DNA from: Folioceros fuciformis
Taxonomy: Eukaryota > Anthocerotophyta > Anthocerotopsida > Anthocerotales
Direction: 5' to 3'
Assembly (NCBI GenBank): GCA_049999805.1
Contig: JBNGIO010006345.1
Span: 1-64,000, forward strand
Length of the DNA: 64,000 bases
Shown: one piece after another, positions 10,984 through 22,255 of the stretch
How positions within the stretch are numbered: the first letter of the stretch is position 1
Layout of the letters: each line of letters starts with the position of its first letter
Program-made: the position numbers and the translations under genes
The notes under the pieces: generated by a model
The model's input: the letters and a program-made list of their open reading frames with translations, nothing else
Databases searched by the model: none
Told to the model about the DNA's origin: nothing

Positions 10984-11931
10984 ATGGCCTTGGCACACTT
11001 GCAAATCTCCGGGTTATATCATGTGCTTGAATTTGCTTTAAGCATTCAGAGTGTTGGGTTGGTCTTGAGATGTTTTGCTTATTGTAGCGACGTGAACCAT
11101 CAATCTAGATTTAGATCAAGAGATAGGATAATCAACCCATGTAGAGAAGCTCTAAGTCAGCTGATGCAGCCCTTCTCCCAATCGCATCATTCACCAAGTA
11201 TTGGTGGTTCTCGCTTATGGCGTGCCATCATGCATTGTCTGAGTTTAACTAAAGCCTCTAGTGACGCGTTTTTTAACATGGATCATCATCCAAGGTTTGG
11301 TCACTACTCAGATGCAGCAGGGATGGAAGATGAACATTCAGAAGCAAATGAAAATTCTATCCGTGAATCCTGTACATTGCCCCCTCAATTGACCCAAGAC
11401 CATGGTAAGAAGACTCTCGTTTTAGATCTAGATGAGACCCTTGTTCATTCTTCATTTAAGCCAATCAGTAGCTATGATTTCATCTTCAATGTGGAGGTGG
11501 AAAACAAGATGACAGTGGTATATGTTTTGAAAAGACCATTTGTGGAGAAATTTCTCAAAACTGTTGCCCCAAAATTTGAGGTCGTGCTGTTTACGGCAAG
11601 CCTGAGAAAGTATGCCGATCCACTGGTTGATCAACTTGATGTTCACTCAAGCATTCGATACCGCTTGTATCGTGAATCTTGTCGTCATATTGACGGCGGC
11701 TATGTGAAGGATCTTTCCTTCCTTGGGAGAGACCTTAACAACACGATTATTGTGGACAACAGCCCACATTGCTATTCTCTACAACCTGAGAATGCTGTAC
11801 CTATTTCTACTTTTATGGATGATCCCAATGACCATGAATTGTTAGATTTGATCCCGTACTTAGATGTAATAGCAACATTCGATAATGTAAGAGAAGCTAT
11901 TATGGCCCACAAGTTTAAAGGCTCTAGATAA
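10984..11931 (+). CDS. SCP/Dullard-like CTD phosphatase (NIF domain)
   Basis: HAD-superfamily phosphatase of the small CTD phosphatase type, acting on phosphoserine or phosphothreonine. From the first ATG (10984) it encodes 315 aa in one exon. The catalytic signature VLDLDETLVHSS places the nucleophile Asp at about residue 148 and the acid/base Asp at 150. FTASLRKYAD, the conserved Lys region KDLSFLGRD and the second acidic motif IIVDNSP follow in the expected order and spacing. The ~130-residue N-terminus is poorly conserved and has no clear membrane span. Most other genes here have several introns, whereas this one has none and sits in AT-rich DNA with AT-rich codons. It could be an old retrocopy. 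An in-frame GTG at 10954 precedes the chosen ATG; an unseen upstream exon is possible. Confidence 0.85.
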   Translation: MALAHLQISGLYHVLEFALSIQSVGLVLRCFAYCSDVNHQSRFRSRDRIINPCREALSQLMQPFSQSHHSPSIGGSRLWRAIMHCLSLTKASSDAFFNMDHHPRFGHYSDAAGMEDEHSEANENSIRESCTLPPQLTQDHGKKTLVLDLDETLVHSSFKPISSYDFIFNVEVENKMTVVYVLKRPFVEKFLKTVAPKFEVVLFTASLRKYADPLVDQLDVHSSIRYRLYRESCRHIDGGYVKDLSFLGRDLNNTIIVDNSPHCYSLQPENAVPISTFMDDPNDHELLDLIPYLDVIATFDNVREAIMAHKFKGSR

Positions 11932-14546
11932 TTGGAATTCATGGCTACTACTCAGACACCTATTTAGAGGATCCATCCCTTAGAGGATCCATCCCAGGTG
12001 ACTAACTTGACTGCCCAGGTGCTTGTTTTTTTATACACTTATGATTGTGGTTGCTTATCACCTAATGTACCTGAGAATTATGTGACTCTCATCAGTACAA
12101 GATGCAATCATCAATTAACTATCTACAATGTCTCAAGGATCGACACCTTGCCGATGGTAAGTCTGTGTCTAATTCTGTCTATCTTCAAGCAAGCAACCTC
12201 ATTAATATGCATCATTTTAAATTTTGTGATAAATTCATGTGTGTGAAACTGTCTCCCATGCTTCCTTGAGTCTTGTCATTCAATTCAAAGTTGTTTACTC
12301 ATTGGATCATTCAATTCAGACTGTTGTTCTTAAGCATCTTAACATATCAAGATGAAACTAGAAACCAAAGGAAAATGATCCACAAGTCTATGATAGTATC
12401 CTTCTTAGTGTAATGTGAGAGGGTTGATAACCACTATTTATATATCCTTCTACACCACAGACTATCTTGCAACTCACATTGTGTTGAATTTTGTCAAGTA
12501 ATTGAGACTTGATACTAATTGTATACATAAATAATTCGTAACAAAACTAGGAAATTTATCTCATATGATACACGAGCCATCATCTATAAATATTCACATT
12601 ATAATAAGATAATTTTCAACTGAAAAGGAAACACTAATCTTAATATCAGAAACCACATTTTAGTAACATATACATTAAGTGTGCCATATGCACATGATAA
12701 GCTTGAGAAATGTGAGACTTCAGCATAAGCAAAAGATGTAGAGGCTGGGACTCCAAGCACATGGAAGATAGGTGAACAGAACACTTTGACATAATATAAA
12801 AAAAGGAAAAAACATGATAAGGACATGGGTAAATGGAAGCCTCTAGAGTCGCAAGAAGTGAGTCCAATTTATATATATGGTGCTAATTTCTAGCAAAAGC
12901 ATTGAGGATTGGAAGGTTAATTAACATCCCTGTCATGAAGACTACTAAATTCCCACACAACAAGGTGCTTGGACTCAAAAACCTTATGCTTACCAAGACT
13001 ACATAAAAGAAGCACACTACTACAATCATATATAAGGTTTAGGGTTTAGGGTTTAGGGTCTAAAGTTTTCATATCCCATTGATACAAGGAACAAATATTG
13101 TGACCATGACAAGATTCATAATTACATCTGGCATGTATCTTTCTCTGGCACACACTCACCAAAAGATAGCATTGCTTGAAGCTCATGGTTTCAACAATGT
13201 TTTCTAACAACATCACTATTGAGGCTCTCACAAAGGATTAAAATGGTGAGTGAAAACTGTTCTCCTAACATTCATGTTGCATATGTGTACAAATTGAAAA
13301 GTGGGAACATGTTAGTTGGCTTACTTGTGCTCTTTCCTACTCATACAAAGTTTGAAAGCAACCCTCACACTCAAGGTGGAAGAAAACCAGCTCATCCCTA
13401 ATATGAAAAGACTCATAATCTCATACGAGGTCTTGTATGTTTGAAGTAGTAAGTGGGACAATCCTTGTCTTAGTCGGTGGTTGTTTGTAAAGTTGAAGAT
13501 GTTGAGTTGATTTCAAATCAAAGCACTAAACAAGACCCCACCCTACTTGGAAGGCTGTGGAGTACCATTCTATATGCTCATGTTTCCTAGCACTATATCC
13601 TCCACCCACAAAACATATCCATATTGTTGAACATCAAAAGAAACTCGCATGCCTCATATCTGGCTTGTAGGAGGATATCTTGGAGCAAGACAATGCCCAT
13701 CAGTAGGGCTTTCTTGTAAGCAAACAAGCAAGTGGGGTCATTAGCGTATTACTTACTGATCCTTAGAAATTGATGCTCTAAATTTTGAATTGAAACACCA
13801 AACATTAGCATAGCCCAATATCTATGTTGTGGTTGTAAAAGATAGCTGAGTATGTCCCCATGAGATGAGATAATAGCAGAGTATGTGCTCATGTTGTAAA
13901 GAGCCTTGTGATTAGTTATTTTATGGGATTTCCTTCTCAAACTGGGTATTTCTTTCCTTATATAACACCAATGAGATATTAGGAATGTGTGAATAATTTG
14001 ATGTTTAAGCATTTTCATCTACGCAACCAGTGTATAAGAATTTTATAATTTTATTCGATAGTATTAATTATTTTATTTAATAAATCTTCTAGAAAAATTA
14101 GGTAATCATATTAATAATTTATTTTAATGATCATATAACCTAAAGAAAGATAAGGTGCTCACTAGGGATTGAATGTGAATAAACCCATAGCCCTCTAAAA
14201 ATTGACAGCCTCACACTTGTCCACCTTAAAGAATAATGTTTCTTTTTGTGCTAAATTTACAAAAAAAAAAAAATACTATAGTTTATCAATAGGTGGAAGA
14301 AGAAGATTAAAGCCCTTTAGACGTAATCGGTTCAGTGCGATGGCTTGGTGTGATGTTGTGGTGGAAGAAGACGATCGATGGCCTTTAGATGAGTTCACTG
14401 CTATATGGTGTGTTGTGTTGGCCAGGGTGTTGTACATTGTTAAGAGCAATAGGAACCCCATGCAACAATGGAGCGAAAGGCCGTGAGAGGCCACCCCATT
14501 CTTACGGCAGTGAATATAAGTAAATATCGTAACATAATTCCGAGTC
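11932..14546. other. AT-rich intergenic region
   Basis: About 2.6 kb without a convincing gene. Open frames are short and scattered on both strands. It contains the interstitial telomere-like repeat at 13038-13058. A very AT-rich stretch (about 14030-14160) and a short poly-A run (about 14262-14273) precede the NAA60 gene. Confidence 0.6.
13038..13058 (+). repeat. interstitial telomere-type repeat (TTTAGGG)3
   Basis: Three perfect copies of the plant telomere heptamer in tandem, flanked by partial matches. It is too short to be a chromosome end and lies in AT-rich intergenic DNA. Confidence 0.9.
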
Positions 14547-16553
14547 ATGGCACGTTCTGGCGGAGCTTCATCAGAACCAAAGCCCCGGTATGTAATTCCA
14601 CACGGCAGACTGGAAAACCCTACGGACCCGAGTGGATTGGGTCACGGTTGCTGCAGATGTTTGACCTCTTTCCACTCCGGATGGAGGTCTTGGGAGCTGG
14701 AGGTTGCCAACCTGCGCACTGCAGTCTGCTGCCCATCAAGGGCTGAGCTGTGGCTGACGGTTTGCATTGTGCTGCAATTAATTGTCGCCGATGTTGCCTT
14801 ACTGCAGGCGGCTCCTCCAGTTGTGGAAGGAAACTGAATAAGTTGGTGACATGCGGCCCTTGGCAGATTGTTGTCTTGCTTCAGCTGCTGTTGTATGCGC
14901 AGGAGAAGAAGTGCTGTCGAGCCTAATTCCTTGTTATGCTGCCTCGGGATTTTGCAGCTTATGCAGAACCAGCTGTATCACATACAGCAACAGTTACAGC
15001 AGCAAAGGGTTGTGGTTGATGGATATCCTGGAAATGCTGGATCTGTCCCAGGCTCGTCGTCCAGCTACGCAGATAGTCCTGACGATTCCACCTATTCGCC
15101 ACGGAACTCTGCATCAAGGGTTTTGAACATATCTGTTCCTCCGGCAATCGCCTATAGGCCTATTCTCCCCTCGGATCTGGAAGTGTTAAAGGAAATTCAC
15201 GAGGATTTATTTCCTATCAAGTCAGTTCTTTGAATTATTCTATTTGGATCTCTTCTTTCCTTTTGAAATCTTGGCATTCCCACCTGACTCTGGTTGGCAC
15301 GTTCTAGCTGGATGCTGTGTGATACAGACGTGATTTGATGTGTATGTGGTTGGCAGATACGAGCCTGAGTTTTTTACAAACGTGGTACATAGATTAGGGA
15401 TCATTTCTTGGGCCGCAGTAGACGCCAACAGATCTGATGTCCATCGTGACGAACTCGTTGGTTTTGTGACATCCCGTGTGGTGACTGCAACTGAAGCTGG
15501 AGTATGATGTGATTTCCTGTTCATAGTGACTACGTTTTCTTGCACCGTCATCCTTTCAAATTCTCACGCCGCTGGATTTGTTGCAGGAGGCTGATTTGCT
15601 GGGATATGAGTATGGTAACACAGGACGTACTCTTATGTATATATTGACGTTGGGTGTGGTTAGACCGTACCGTAATTGTGGAATCGGTATGTGAGGGCAG
15701 TTTGTTCACTGCTTATTGGACCAGCACTATTTTTTTCAACTCGGGAGCTGGCCATCCAATGATTGCTTTGGTTTTTCTTTCCAAGAAACAATGCTAAGAC
15801 ACTACTTTCATGCTTTTCTACAGCTTCTGCCTTGATTGGGGAGGTTATAGGGTATGCTTCAAGCATGTCATCGTGCAGGGCAGTGTACCTGCACGTAATC
15901 TCATACAACAAGCCAGCCATTCTGTTCTACGAAAAGAATTCCTTTCAATGCTTGCGGAAGCTTCATAACTTCTATTACATCAACGGGCAGTATTACGATG
16001 CTTATGTTTATGTCTTTTACGTCAACGGCGGGCGTTCTCCGTGCACAGCAATGTATCCATCGTGGCATCAGTTTCTCTGTTGATCTTTTTTGCCAATACT
16101 TTAGCTTTGGTGTTAGTTGTCGTATCAGATTCTGAATGGAGCTCGCAGCCTGTCCTTCTCTGTGGGTGAATGTTGATGTTCGGTCGTGTCTCAGTCATTT
16201 GTTGCTGTACTGTACTGGTCGAGATTTTCCAAACCAGCTGCACCCTCTGTTATGTCCTTGACGCAGCGTTGCCTGGCGATGTTGCTGCTCGTTCTGTTGT
16301 TTTGCTGTGGTACACTGTTTCTGCCCTTATTTAGTCTGTGTCCTTGACTGTCCCCTTCAACAGCGATTTCCTGGCAGCTCTCGGGGCCCTGGTTAGTAAT
16401 TTCATCAGCTCTCTTTCAACAAAATTATTCCGACGCAATGTCTGGAACAGCGTGGGAAAGTGGGCTCAAAAGCACAAAGACCTCTCTGGTCCTATAAGTC
16501 CAACGCGCAGAATTCACGGCCCTGATAGTGCAAGTGCGAGCTTGTTTGTCTGA
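14547..16553 (+). CDS. NAA60: N-alpha-acetyltransferase 60-like (NAA60/MCC1/HAT4)
   Basis: GNAT-fold acetyltransferase of the NAA60 family (Arabidopsis MCC1/HAT4), which acetylates N-termini of membrane proteins facing the cytosol and has also been called a histone acetyltransferase. Exons 14547-14587, 14903-15220, 15357-15501, 15587-15686, 15824-16052 and 16364-16553 sum to 1023 nt (340 aa) with consistent phases. Matches include YRPILPSDLEVLKEIHEDLF, EPEFFTNVV, SWAAVD, YILTLGVVRPYR followed by the acetyl-CoA loop NCGIA, YLHVISYNKPAI and FYYINGQYYDAY. The C-terminal exon (DFLAALGALVSNFISSL) resembles the membrane-binding helices of the family. The Gln-rich N-terminal region of about 115 residues is longer than usual. 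The first exon and the acceptor of exon 2 are the least certain; 14885 is an alternative acceptor in the same phase. Confidence 0.9.
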
Positions 16554-17315
16554 CCATTTTGGTTTCGAAGATCATCTTCGAATGCTGTAAGATGCGTCTT
16601 GCAACAGCGTGGCCCAATGAACTTAACAACATGACATGGCACAGCGGGGGAATAGTTAATACCAACATGGCTGAGGCTGAGGCTGTTCCCCTGCTATTGG
16701 ATACGAGCTGTGGTCGTCACTACGCAGGCCATGCGCACACTGTATTTCGTCATGTAGCTTGACCTCAATTTTCCGTAGGCTGCCCTGTGCTCAGACTTTC
16801 TCCTTAATCATGTTTCGAAAAGGTCCGGTCTGTTTTTGCCCTCGGTGACTGCTGCGCCAACACATTCATCACATCCTGGATACATGGCTTGGTTGTTCGT
16901 TCGGTTTTCAGCGTCAACGGCAACAGTTGGCGTAAGCCGAGAATGCCAACTGGCTGAAGTTTAGGGTTCTCATCACTATCGAGCGAGACCCGTAACTCTT
17001 GTCTGAATGACGATGGCCGTGGCCGGGCGGCAGTACCGGTCGCTGCTGTCGCTGCAGTCGCAGCCATGGTTTTGTGGAATGCCGACTTCGAAGTCAGTTC
17101 CGTTATCAATTTGTAGAGCTGCTGTGATGCAAAGTTGCAGCTAATTGTGCGCAATGGTGCAGATTCCTTGCGATCCCAAGGCTGGATGGTTCGAAGCACG
17201 TTAACCTGGTCCCTGTGCATACTTACTCGCAGGTGAGGTGCCTACTGCTACTTGTGCTGACTTCCACAACTTTCTGCGACTTGCTTTCACTGAGATTCTG
17301 ATCGTGGATGGTATC
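16554..17315. other. intergenic, no supported gene
   Basis: About 760 bp between the NAA60-like gene and the AsmA-like gene. A 138-codon minus-strand frame (16804-17220) has low-complexity Ala/Thr content and no recognised domain. The true first exon of the next gene could lie here. Confidence 0.5.
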
Positions 17316-19496
17316 ATGAACAGAGCCGCAGGTTTAGTCGAACTGCCTCAGATCAGGCTTCGATTTGGAGGAAAGCCAAATCCCGAGGGGTTCTAGTATC
17401 TGCTTGTGCTTTCCATGATGGCGGAGCGAGGCAGCAAACTGCAAGCTTGGGTGGATTGGTTGATCGGTTGCGTGACTGGTCACGTCGTGTGCTGAAGGTG
17501 GTTGGCGTTGCCATACTTGCCGTTGGGTTCGTTGTAGCAGGCACGCCAGCATTCTTGTCATGGCCAGTAGGTTTACACAGTGCTGTCTCTGTTGTCAACA
17601 AGTTCATCCCAGGTATGACTGGCCGTGGTTTGAAGTCATATCACGCGTAGGAATTCTTCCAGTTTATGGTGTGAAATTCGTAAGTTTCATGGCAGGAACT
17701 CTCACCATAAAATCCGCCTCCATCGGGTGGACAAAGCCAGTGCGTGTGGATGGCATCAACTTGAAGGGTGTGGATGAGAAGGACGTCCTAGAGGTGGCCA
17801 GACTGGAAACGGAGGCCCCTCTTTGGGCAATTGCTAGTGGGAGGGCTGGTCTAGGTGCGATGGAGAGTTGCTTTGCAGCAATTCCTTATGTCATGATTTG
17901 CAGATGTTGTGTGTGATGAGCGATGGGTGAAGCAAACGGGTCACGAACAGAAGAGTGATCTGGCCTGATACAGGGGAATGTACAATCATTTCACCTGTGA
18001 TTGACCTGCAGCAAGATGAGAGAAGCGGTCTACTTCGGCTAGCTTTGGCTCTGGCTCCTGAGGAGAAGCTACTTCCTCCACACACCAAAGTCAAAAAGAG
18101 GCCACCAGTCAAGGAACGTGCAGTTAAAGTGGACCTGAAGTCTAAAATCGCTGCTCCAGGAGGCGGTCTTGAGCTTGTCGATGGAACGCTTGTGCTCCCG
18201 GCAGATTTGGCAGCTGTTTTGGGCAAGCGGGTGTATGTGGACGTTTCAGCAGGGCATTATGCCTCCGATGCTGACCAGGATGTTGGAGAATTGGGTGCTG
18301 GAAGGCCTGGTATACCGCTGATGGCTGGAATGTGGGCAGACTGCGTTGAGGCAAAAGCTATTGGCCTGCTCAACATCAGGCAAGGCAAGATTGAGCTACT
18401 GAAGTCTGTCCTTGTTGAGGTATGCTTCGCTGGCCTTTTTTTCGTCCAAACTTGTATGAGCAATGGCTTGCGGTGGAATTGCTTATCTTGACTTCGCTGT
18501 GCAGGCAGATTTAACGCCCGAACTAGCCAAAATTTATCTCATGCGAGTCAATCCCTTGCTAGGTGACATTCTTGGGCCAGCTGTAAGGGATGAGGACATG
18601 CCTGATCTGACTGTTCGCATCACTCCCACCGCTATGATGCTTCCAGCTGATCAATACAAGGTTGAAATAGAGCCCATGCAAGCGGTAGGCGATATTTACG
18701 TAAAGCCTGCTATGATCTGTTAGTGCTTTCGTCCTACGAGCAGTTCTGTCAACAAAGATTCTGGGTTTCTGCAGATTCTTGGCAGAGGGCCAATTGTGAA
18801 TGGAGTTCTGTCTTTGCTTTCGAAGGAGAACAAGGTGGCTCCAGCAAACAGAGAACTTACGATGCAGACTTCTATGATTGAAGCCCAGCTCGACATGAAA
18901 GGAGATCTGGAATGTTCCCGCATGGACGTTCTCATTGCTGGTGACGTCAACGTTTCATGTATTGTTGTGGTCGCAGCAGATTGTTCTATGTTTCCCACTA
19001 TTTAGTTCTGTTTCTGTTCATTCATGGCTGTGTCTGTGGGCATGATCCTCACTGTTTGCGTGCTCCATTCCTCACGCAAATATGTTGCATCAGACCACGT
19101 CCATCTAGTTGTATGGGGCCACGTAAATTGGATAAAGGAGACAATGCAGATGACCATGGGCATACCAAGCGGCACGTTGGAGGGCCTCCTAGGCCTTCGA
19201 GATCTTCCAGACGATTATCACTTGAAGGTACAGAAGCCTGCATTTTACTGCAATCTAAAGGCCCATCTGTAACTGTTCGCCAAGCTGTTGTCATGTTTTG
19301 GATCTTTCCATGGCAGATTCCACTGAGGGGTACATTCGAGCGCCCTGCGGTGGATTGGAAAGCGGCTGGCGTTGGAATAGCACAACTCACCGTGAGGCAG
19401 AGAGGAGGTGCAGCGCTCATAAAGCTTTGGAACATGGTAGACGGGAGACAAGAAGAACCTGTTCCTCGGCCCCGGCGTCCCTTGCCCTGGGAGTAG
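17316..19496 (+). CDS. AsmA/TamB-like repeating beta-groove protein (putative)
   Basis: A multi-exon gene of uncertain function. Clear exons are 17397-17612, 17696-17854, about 17956-18419, 18505-18684, 18775-18940, 19094-19227 and 19317-19496, mostly joined in phase. The N-terminus has one membrane segment (VVGVAILAVGFVVAGTPAFL), then GTLTIKSASIGW, the pattern seen at the start of AsmA-like domains. A long stretch of predicted beta repeats follows. The C-terminal part reads GIPSGTLEGLLGL, DDYHLKIPLRGTFERP and ends RPRRPLPWE. Such proteins form lipid-conducting beta grooves between membranes; in plants a plastid location would be plausible. The family assignment is from overall pattern only. 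The first exon (a tentative ATG at 17316 with a 65-nt intron) and the 17855-17956 junction, where two candidate frames overlap, are unresolved. Confidence 0.5.
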
Positions 19497-20231
19497 TCCA
19501 GGCATGCAGCATTAAAACATACCCTACTCGGACCAGCGGTTCGGCGCCAATTAATCATAATTGAGAAAGGCGACGACCAGGTTGAACGCGCGGGATCGTA
19601 GGGTCGGAAACGCCACACTCGCCGCAAGCGAGGCTTAGTTTTGTTTGTTAACACGGCTCCCGGTCTTAAAATGGTTTTACTGGTGAACTACAAGATCTAC
19701 TCTTAATAATTATAACTGGATATTAAGAATTTAGTTTTCATGTTATACACATATATGGGCTCTAGTTTCGAACGCTTCTCTTCTTCAAAGTTACTTCTTC
19801 CTCACAATGTTGTTTATGTTTATGATTGTTTTTAAGGAGCAATGCCTTTGATCAGGAGCTCACATACTTCATTCAAGTTTTTTTGTATGTCCTTTTTAAT
19901 TTGGCTTTTTTTCTATTATTTTTATTGTAATTTTTTTTTTTTAACTTATGACTTATATTTTAGGTTAAAAACTAGAAGAATCTGTACTTTTCCTCTTTGG
20001 TATATCATAATAAAAATTTTATTTATTAAAAATCTTTAAAATTTTAACTAGTAAGAAGGGATCTAGTAGTTGACCAAAGAAAATATGTATATTTATTTAA
20101 ATTATATAATTTAGATTACTATTTACCATACCTATGTACAACATATTTGTGGGCACTCACTATATATGAAGGTTTACTGATAATATCCAAGAGTTATATG
20201 TTTCTCCAATGTACAGTAAGTTTATAGAGCA
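19497..20231. other. AT-rich intergenic region
   Basis: AT-rich sequence with poly-T stretches (for example about 19920-19942). No coding or RNA gene is supported. Confidence 0.6.
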
Positions 20232-20714
20232 ATGTATGTATTATGGCATATTATAGGATTACTTAGTATTGTGCATATAAATGTTGTAATATGTGAACAA
20301 CCTCCGGTTTGGTGGGCACTAGTGACAAAGAACTTCTGCTCTGAAACTAAATTTCTTCCCTTTGATCCCGGTTATTTGAACATTGTGATATGGCTAGATG
20401 ATTTGATTGTGGATGCAGTTACAAAGCACCCTCAAATGGAAGGCTCTATTCGATATGAAGATGGGTTCATAACATTCCACGGTGAAGCTCGATGTGTAGG
20501 ATATGGAAGAGATGTTTTTGTACAACCAGACATTTCAACTCCATTCCTTTACTTAGCCAAGGCAGATTGTAATGAGTGTCTTCATACCATGAAACAAAAC
20601 CTCTTGGATAGATGCTCGTTGAGTCCTTTTGGTGGAATCATGTCCCTCGGATGCGCTTTACAATATAGATATGCTCGTATTGATCATGATTCTTGCCCAG
20701 CACCACCTTCATAA
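20232..20714 (+). CDS. secreted Gnk2/DUF26-like cysteine-rich protein
   Basis: A 160-residue single-exon protein that starts with a hydrophobic signal-peptide-like segment (MYVLWHIIGLLSIVHINVVI). The mature part resembles one stress-antifungal (Gnk2/DUF26) domain. It has an N-terminal FCSETKFLPFD segment with a cysteine, then ADCNECL, a later cysteine in LDRCS, GG, and the final LGCALQYRYARI, which corresponds to the closing cysteine before the aromatic strand. The canonical C-X8-C-X2-C spacing is not perfect because the first cysteine of that trio is displaced. Single-domain secreted forms such as ginkbilobin bind mannose and have antifungal activity; whether this one does is unknown. It lies alone in AT-rich DNA and its codons are AT-rich. 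Confidence 0.55.
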   Translation: MYVLWHIIGLLSIVHINVVICEQPPVWWALVTKNFCSETKFLPFDPGYLNIVIWLDDLIVDAVTKHPQMEGSIRYEDGFITFHGEARCVGYGRDVFVQPDISTPFLYLAKADCNECLHTMKQNLLDRCSLSPFGGIMSLGCALQYRYARIDHDSCPAPPS

Positions 20715-22149
20715 GTCTAGTGTGGTCCTTTATTACCAGAAAGTCCAACCCGAGCCTCAAGTTCAACTATTTTGGTTGCTTTTTGTTTTTGAATTGAAGA
20801 GCAACAACTCAAAGATGACAAGGGAAGCGAACAAAAAACATCTGTATTTTTTACTCTTCTTTGGTTTCCTTAAACTATTGTTGTAGTTAATAGGTTTTGA
20901 AGGTTATGTTAGTGAGTGCACTCTACTCTTAATAAGACCAAGTAGCATCCATGGAGAAAGGATATTGCTCTTGGAAGAGTGCAGGCCTAATAACGTTGGT
21001 TTAATCAATTGGCCTACAATAGCATAGCTTGGATTAGACCTATTCTACTCTCCATTGATTTCAATCATGTGGTTCGCTGTGACTTTTGTAAGCTTTATGT
21101 CTGATATAGAATAGGTAAATGATCTCATCTCATCCATGACCTCCTTAGCTTTCAGGGTATCCTCCTTGTTCCTCTAGAATATTGCATGTGGTTATGCCTC
21201 CTATAGATAGACACTAATTAGATGCATTTCTCTCATCTTATCTCATCTCATCTCATTGTGTCTTATCTAGCCCTCACAACTTCCTCCCCCTTTCGTTAGA
21301 TTATTGAGCATGGATGTTGCAGCTGAACTTCATTCGCATTACAACCTTCAGCAAATGCTACGATGTCTCAATGAAGCTTAAGGATTATATAGCCTAGCTC
21401 CAACTCCTATATATTCTTAGCACTAAGAACTACTTTGGAACTAGTCTAGACTTGCATGATCTTGCCTTGGAAGAGTCTATTGGATCCCAAGATTAGTGTA
21501 CTACTAGTTCACTCAGCTTGAAGTCTCTTTGTTAAGAAAAATTTAAGACACTTCAAAGACTCCAACATGGAGCTTTTTTATGAGTTTGCTTAGCTTATAG
21601 TGTTTTTGTTGGAGTCTTTTGCTTGCAGGTCACCAGCATAGCAAGTCTTCCACGATCTAGTACTATCCGCTCATTGGCTCTATCAAATTGTGGGTGGGTG
21701 CTTAGCACTCCTTTATTTCGAGCTCATTGCAAAATTTTATCCACAACAGTTGTTGGTTATTCATCCACTTATTCACAAGTGGTCCTCTAAGAATTAAAGC
21801 TATTGCACATTCAAGGAAAACAAACACAAGAAAAGAAAAGAAAAGGAGGAGGAAGCCGTTGTAGTTGAGGAGGCATGGCAGCTAAACCCTACAAGGTGTA
21901 GGTATTTCATGAATATATAGCAGCTAGAATTGAGGAATAAATAAATATTTTTATATCAGAAAGAAAGAGATTAATTATATTAAATAATGTGAAAGAAGAA
22001 TCAAGATATTCCCTACCAAACTGTATTAAAACCAATAAAGCAAACATCTAGAACCTGAAACAAGGATGAAGTAATTAAAGCAAAGTAAGACAACACGAGG
22101 CTAATGTGGCCTTCTTAGTTTTCCACATCTACCTTATAATCTTGCTACA

Positions 22150-22255
22150 CACCAAGTTGTCCAGAAAAATCTCATCAATTCCAAAGACAAGGATGAGCAA
22201 CACACCAGGTTGTCCAAAAAAATCTCATCAACTCCAAAGCCAAGAATGAACAACC
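22150..22255 (+). repeat. ~54-bp tandem duplication
   Basis: Two adjacent copies of a segment containing cacaccaagttgtccagaaa and aatctcatcaattccaaag, differing at several positions. Confidence 0.75.

Noticed and set aside
16804-17220. 138-codon minus-strand frame
   Set aside because: Low-complexity Ala/Thr content and no recognisable domain; possibly upstream sequence of the AsmA-like gene on the other strand.
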